From positions 1 to 40,522 of the forward strand of contig CANJPZ010000020.1 in the NCBI GenBank assembly GCA_947476325.1: 40,522 nucleotides of DNA, in the 5' to 3' direction. How positions within the stretch are numbered: the first letter of the stretch is position 1; every line of letters begins with the position of its first letter. This document shows, piece after piece, positions 25,882 to 40,522 of the stretch. Source of the DNA: Caulobacteraceae bacterium (GTDB lineage: Bacteria > Pseudomonadota > Alphaproteobacteria > Caulobacterales > Caulobacteraceae). Made by a program: the position numbers and the translations under genes. The notes beneath the pieces were generated by a model. The model was not told the DNA's origin. It worked only from the letters and a program-made list of their open reading frames with translations, and searched no databases.

Positions 25882-26197
25882 GGGTCGGATGATAGACGGG
25901 CAGCGTTAAACGGACGCCTCCAAAGACAGTTAAGGTCGGTTGGCCATATGTTGTGAGAAGGGCCTTTATTTCGTCACGCAAACCGCTATATACGCCGTCC
26001 GCACGAATCCCGTTCGTAGCGCTTCAGCGCCGAGGCTCGATCACCGCCCTTGATCGAGCGAAGGCGCGTCTTGTCGTTTCCGGCAAGATTTATTCCCAGC
26101 GTCCTGTGGCCCCGCCACAGAGGGTGGACGCATCGGAAGCCATACTAGACCGCGCGCGGGTTCCATCTTCGCCCCGCCGCACCCAAGGGAAACATCG
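25882..26197 (+). promoter_or_regulatory. rpoB promoter and structured leader
   Basis: A gene-free stretch. GCTATATA (25985-25992) matches the Caulobacter -10 at 7 of 8 positions, with a poor -35 (TTATTTC at 25966-25972). The leader of about 200 bases contains GCTCGATCA/TGATCGAGC (26035-26043 with 26051-26059) and CTGTGGC/GCCACAG with a three-base loop (26104-26120). With the rplL terminator far upstream, rpoBC must have its own promoter, and this is the best candidate. Confidence 0.5.
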
Positions 26198-30271
<4,074 letters not shown>

Positions 30272-30302
30272 TCCGCCGACATTTTGTCGAATTTGAACAT
30301 GC

Positions 30303-30331
30303 GGGTCGGGGAGCCGTCAGCTCCCCGACCC
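30303..30331 (+). other. Perfect 12-bp intercistronic hairpin between rpoB and rpoC
   Basis: GGGTCGGGGAGC (30303-30314) pairs with GCTCCCCGACCC (30320-30331) over a CGTCA loop. No U-tract follows, so it is unlikely to be a full terminator. It may be an RNA processing or stability element that sets the rpoB:rpoC ratio. Confidence 0.75.
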
Positions 30332-30364
30332 AGCTTCTGAAATACCTGACGAACTGGAAAATCG

Positions 30365-34558
<4,194 letters not shown>

Positions 34559-34581
34559 GTCTCAAGCAACTCATATCGGAA

Positions 34582-34609
34582 GGGCCCGGGAGTAATCCCG
34601 GGCCCTTTT
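34582..34609 (+). terminator. Intrinsic terminator of rpoBC
   Basis: GGGCCCGGGA (34582-34591) pairs with TCCCGGGCCC (34596-34605) over a GTAA loop, then TTTT. The stem is almost the same as the one after rplL. Confidence 0.9.
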
Positions 34610-34621
34610 GCTATGCGGCGT

Positions 34622-35238
34622 CTACTGACCCAGCGGTTTGGGGACATTGTAGAGATCTTCCTTCGGGAAGACCGGTTTGGCGCGGGAGCCAAAGCCCGGC
34701 AGGAAATGCTTGTCGTTGGGGTCGTAGACATAGATCAGCCCAAAGGGCGTCAGATGCCAGCCTAGCGCTGGCGGCGGGCTGTGGTCTCCGGGGGCAGGCA
34801 GGGGCAGGGAGCCAAAGGTCTCACGATCCGCGCGGGTTTGTTCGAACGGGTTTGGCGGCGTCTCGTTCGTTCAGCAGTCACGCTGGGCGCTGGATCGGTG
34901 GGTTTGAAGGGCTGAGCCCGGGCAGCCAAGTTTAAGGGCGTGGCGTCCTGGAACGGTCGCCGGCGGGGCGGCTTCAGCCCTGATCTGGCTCGGAACAGGG
35001 GTCACCGGAGGTGACGGCGGTGACGGCGGTGACGGGGCGGGACGACAGGCGTGGTCGGTTCTACCTTTGGCGTTCGGACCAGATCACGGGGCAGATAGAT
35101 CAAAATCTCTGGAACTTGTGTGGGCGGTGGGCGAGTCTCGTGCGGGGCCATGAGGGTCAGAATCACCCCGTTGATCGACAACGATCCGACGATGGCGATC
35201 GACCATTGCCTCGCCCTGTCGTGTCTTGATCTTCGCAT
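34622..35238 (-). pseudogene. Frameshifted and nonsense-interrupted TonB-like anchor gene
   Basis: The start MRRSRHDRARQWSIAIVGSL, an anchor helix and IYLPRDLVRTPKVEPTTPVVPP are intact in one frame. At the CCGCCCCG run near 35030-35036 the frame is lost. In the next frame the proline-rich sequence goes on (PPSPPSPPVTPVPSQ) to LKLGCPGSALQTHRSSAQRDC, meets TGA (34871-34873) and continues TNETPPNPFEQTRADRETFG to GLIYVYDPNDKHFLPGFG and a final TAG at 34622. The anchor and the LGC...AQR-DC block align with the intact gene at 35304-35945 (LRLGCEGQ...AQRTDC). One inserted base and one codon change would restore about 205 residues, close to the neighbour's 213. Either decay or sequencing error explains it; two independent lesions favour decay. 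Confidence 0.65.
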
Positions 35239-35303
35239 GGCCCGGCCGAGCGACGCCCCCCAGTGAACGGTGTTGCCGGATCAAGTTGACCGAAGCGTGG
35301 CGG

Positions 35304-35945
35304 CTAGAAAGGTTGCTTCCAGATCGGAACCATTCGGTCGTCGGTACAGCCGACACCCAGGTTGGCTTCCTTGCAGCCAAAATGTTTTGCGTCGCCGGAA
35401 GGCCGCATCCGTTGGTTTTTCTTTTCCTTGGCCGCGGACTCAACCGCGAACTCTGACTCGCGAGCATTGGGCGGGATCACCGTCTCGCCGGGACGCGGGA
35501 CGCGCGCATGACTTGTCAGGTCACGCACGCAATCCGTGCGTTGGGCCTGGGTCATCCGCGAGACGTCCTGACCTTCGCAGCCCAGCCTCAAGGGGCGCGG
35601 AGCCGCCTGGGCGGTGGCGGCGGGGGGGGGCTCGACTTCGGGCGGCCTGGGCGCCCTTGCGGCCGGCAGTGGGGATGTCGGGATAGACAAGGGCGCCTCG
35701 ACGGGCCGCGGCTGCACGGGCGTTGACGGCGGGGTCTGCCGGGTGACGGGTTTTGGCCTGGGTTCGGGCTTTGGCTTTGGAATCGCGAACGGTCGCTCGA
35801 GTGTTATTTCAACTGTGGGCAATTCGTACAGAGGCGCCTCGGCCTTGCGACTCATCAGGACACCCAGCACCGCGACGTGCACGACCAGGGAAACGGCGAC
35901 AGCCATCCCCCAACGCTGCAATCGTTTCGGGCGCCTGGTCCCCAT
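35304..35945 (-). CDS. TonB-like membrane-anchored proline-rich protein with cysteine-bearing C-terminus
   Basis: A 213-residue protein. A short basic N-terminus (RRPKRLQRWG) and one membrane anchor at about 13-31 are followed by a Pro/Lys-rich periplasmic stretch (residues 52-118, e.g. PKPKPEPRPKP). The C-terminal domain has C123, C139, C191 and C200, likely two disulfides. The anchor and Pro-rich layout match TonB/TolA-like proteins, but the classical TonB C-terminal domain is absent, so a role in energy transduction is unproven. AAGGA precedes the ATG. A diverged, disabled copy lies directly downstream on the same strand. Confidence 0.75.
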   Translation of the reverse strand: MGTRRPKRLQRWGMAVAVSLVVHVAVLGVLMSRKAEAPLYELPTVEITLERPFAIPKPKPEPRPKPVTRQTPPSTPVQPRPVEAPLSIPTSPLPAARAPRPPEVEPPPAATAQAAPRPLRLGCEGQDVSRMTQAQRTDCVRDLTSHARVPRPGETVIPPNARESEFAVESAAKEKKNQRMRPSGDAKHFGCKEANLGVGCTDDRMVPIWKQPF

Positions 35946-36264
35946 GATCCTTCCCCGTCACGCCCCCACGCGCCGAACTAGGCAGCTATTAGGGCGGAAG
36001 CGAGGCTGGATTGCACCGCTTTCTGACCGCTGCGCCCGGATGCATCGTAACATGACTGACCGATCGCGCTTGACCGATGAGCCCTTCGCGGGTAGGGAAC
36101 GCGCTCATTTTCGAGGCGGGTTCGGACTTGGTCCGGCCCCGCCGTTTCGTGCTTGTATAAAGCCCGATCCGAAAAACCGTAACGACAGACGCCTTTAAGA
36201 CCCACCGAAGCGCTTCGGCCCAACGGCACACGCTTCCATCAAGAGCAAAGAGTAAAAGAACTTT
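35946..36264 (+). promoter_or_regulatory. Gene-free region before the str operon
   Basis: No protein gene is seen. The region must hold the promoter of rpsL-rpsG-fusA-tuf and that of the divergent TonB-like gene. A -35-like TTGACCG (36070-36076) lacks a good -10. A TATAAA (36156-36161) lacks a good -35 at the right distance. Neither is secure. Confidence 0.35.
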
Positions 36265-36636
36265 ATGCCGACAATCAACCAGCTCCTCCGCAAGCCCCGG
36301 CGTCCTCTGCCGACGCGGAACAAGGTGCCCGGCCTGAAAGGCTGCCCCCAACGCCGCGGCGTATGCACCCGGGTTTACACGACGACCCCGAAGAAGCCGA
36401 ACTCGGCTCTGCGGAAGGTCGCCAAGGTCCGTCTGACTACAGGCATTGAAGCCCTGTGCTACATCCCCGGCGAAGGCCACAATCTGCAGGAGCACTCTGT
36501 GGTCCTGATCCGCGGCGGCCGCGTGAAGGACCTTCCCGGCGTCCGCTATCACATCCTGCGCGGCGTTCTCGACACGCAAGGCGTTAAAGATCGCAAACAG
36601 CGTCGTTCGCTCTACGGCGCCAAGCGTCCGAAGTAA
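36265..36636 (+). CDS. rpsL: 30S ribosomal protein S12
   Basis: A 123-residue S12, part of the decoding centre. [15 protein letters not shown] is the standard start. K43 in [12 protein letters not shown] and K88-D89 in [13 protein letters not shown] are the wild-type residues whose change gives streptomycin resistance, so the sequence is of the sensitive type. D89 is the usual methylthiolated Asp. It begins the str operon and is 12 bases from rpsG. The ribosome site is weak (AAAGAA). Confidence 0.99.
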   Translation: MPTINQLLRKPRRPLPTRNKVPGLKGCPQRRGVCTRVYTTTPKKPNSALRKVAKVRLTTGIEALCYIPGEGHNLQEHSVVLIRGGRVKDLPGVRYHILRGVLDTQGVKDRKQRRSLYGAKRPK

Positions 36637-36648
36637 GGATCAAGAATC

Positions 36649-37122
36649 ATGTCCCGCCGTCACCGCGCAGAGAAGCGTGAAGTCCTTCCCGATCCCAAAT
36701 TTGGCGACCTGACGGTCACCAAGTTCATGAACTACGTCATGTACGAAGGCAAAAAGGCCGTCGCCGAAAACATCGTCTACGGCGCCTTCGACATCATCAC
36801 CGACAAACGCAAAGACCAGACCGCGATCGAAACCTTCCACTCCGCGCTCGACAATGTCGCGCCGGCGGTTGAAGTGCGCTCGCGCCGGGTCGGCGGCGCC
36901 ACCTATCAGGTGCCCGTCGAAGTGCGTCCCGACCGCCGCAAGGCCCTGGCGATCCGCTGGCTGGTGGGCGCCGCCCGCAAGCGCGGCGAGAACACCATGA
37001 CCGAAAAGCTGGCGGCCGAACTGCTGGACGCTTCGAACAACCGCGGCGTCGCGGTCAAGAAGCGCGAAGACACCCACAAGATGGCCGAAGCCAACCGGGC
37101 ATTCTCGCACTACCGCTGGTAA
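36649..37122 (+). CDS. rpsG: 30S ribosomal protein S7
   Basis: A 157-residue S7, which organises the 3' major domain of 16S rRNA and lines the E site. [20 protein letters not shown] and [19 protein letters not shown] are diagnostic. The C-terminal [20 protein letters not shown] is standard, and the short form is the alphaproteobacterial norm. AAGGAT precedes the start. In E. coli S7 represses this operon at the rpsL-rpsG junction; here that gap is only 12 bases, so regulation may differ. Confidence 0.99.
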   Translation: MSRRHRAEKREVLPDPKFGDLTVTKFMNYVMYEGKKAVAENIVYGAFDIITDKRKDQTAIETFHSALDNVAPAVEVRSRRVGGATYQVPVEVRPDRRKALAIRWLVGAARKRGENTMTEKLAAELLDASNNRGVAVKKREDTHKMAEANRAFSHYRW

Positions 37123-37142
37123 TCCAGGGCCCGCCCGAAAAA

Positions 37143-37178
37143 CGGAGCGGGCGGTTCCTTAAGGCGCCGCCCGCTCCG
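37143..37178 (+). other. Perfect 12-bp hairpin between rpsG and fusA
   Basis: CGGAGCGGGCGG (37143-37154) pairs with CCGCCCGCTCCG (37167-37178) across a 12-base loop. No U-tract follows. The stem ends 19 bases before the fusA start and would sit close to its ribosome site, so it may affect fusA translation or act as a processing site. Confidence 0.75.
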
Positions 37179-37197
37179 AACCTTTGAAGAGTATCCC

Positions 37198-39276
<2,079 letters not shown>

Positions 39277-39327
39277 ACCCCCAAACCCCCTAACCAGAGG
39301 ACAGGCCCGGATAGGGCTGGAGCTTGA

Positions 39328-40518
<1,191 letters not shown>

Positions 40519-40522
40519 GGTC

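Overview
The window is a high-GC chromosomal segment of an alphaproteobacterium, most likely a member of the Caulobacterales (Caulobacter/Phenylobacterium-like). The grounds are the protein sequences of the ribosomal and RNA polymerase genes, a GTTC-N7-GTTC LexA box in front of uvrA, and several promoter-like sites that fit the Caulobacter housekeeping consensus (TTGACGS, 10-14 bases, GCTANAWC). The order-level placement is inference. No rRNA, CRISPR array, prophage or complete insertion sequence is visible.

Layout. 1-2033: tRNA-Ser(GCU), an SDR oxidoreductase, a secreted protein of unknown role and a palindromic intergenic repeat that supplies the stop codons of two convergent genes. 2030-9513: trmFO, two tandem paralogous membrane proteins, SOS-controlled uvrA and a beta-lactamase-fold serine hydrolase. 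9587-15034: a prolyl-tRNA synthetase of the archaeal/eukaryotic-like class, an unknown 349-residue protein, an AT-rich islet with an orphan small gene, a TMEM175-type channel, an ABA4-like membrane protein and an MTA/SAH nucleosidase, separated by REP-like palindromes.

15595-19716 is a translation/transcription block: tRNA-Trp, secE, nusG, a cytochrome c lipoprotein gene, then rplK-rplA-rplJ-rplL closed by a strong terminator. The usual rplL-rpoB junction is interrupted by about 6.5 kb (19717-26197). This holds two small genes (a 43-residue basic protein and a DUF2188-type protein), an acetate-uptake pair (DUF485/YjcH plus ActP), an MHS-type transporter, a copper operon (Met/His-rich protein, CopC, CopD) and a small flagellar rod C-terminal-like gene with an in-frame stop.

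26198-34609 holds rpoB and rpoC with an intercistronic hairpin and a terminator. 34622-35945 holds two tandem TonB-like anchor genes, one intact and one disabled by a frameshift and a nonsense codon. 36265-40518 is the str operon: rpsL, rpsG, fusA, tuf.

Core genes supply ribosome parts, RNA polymerase, elongation factors and the SecE/NusG pair. The genes between the core blocks are accessory: acetate and organic-solute uptake, copper handling and envelope proteins. I did not find a clearly new multi-gene system. The best leads are the tandem TonB-like pair with one dead copy, the AT-rich islet, the nonsense-interrupted flagellar-like gene, the cytochrome lipoprotein placed between nusG and rplK, and the 313-nt structured rplJ leader.
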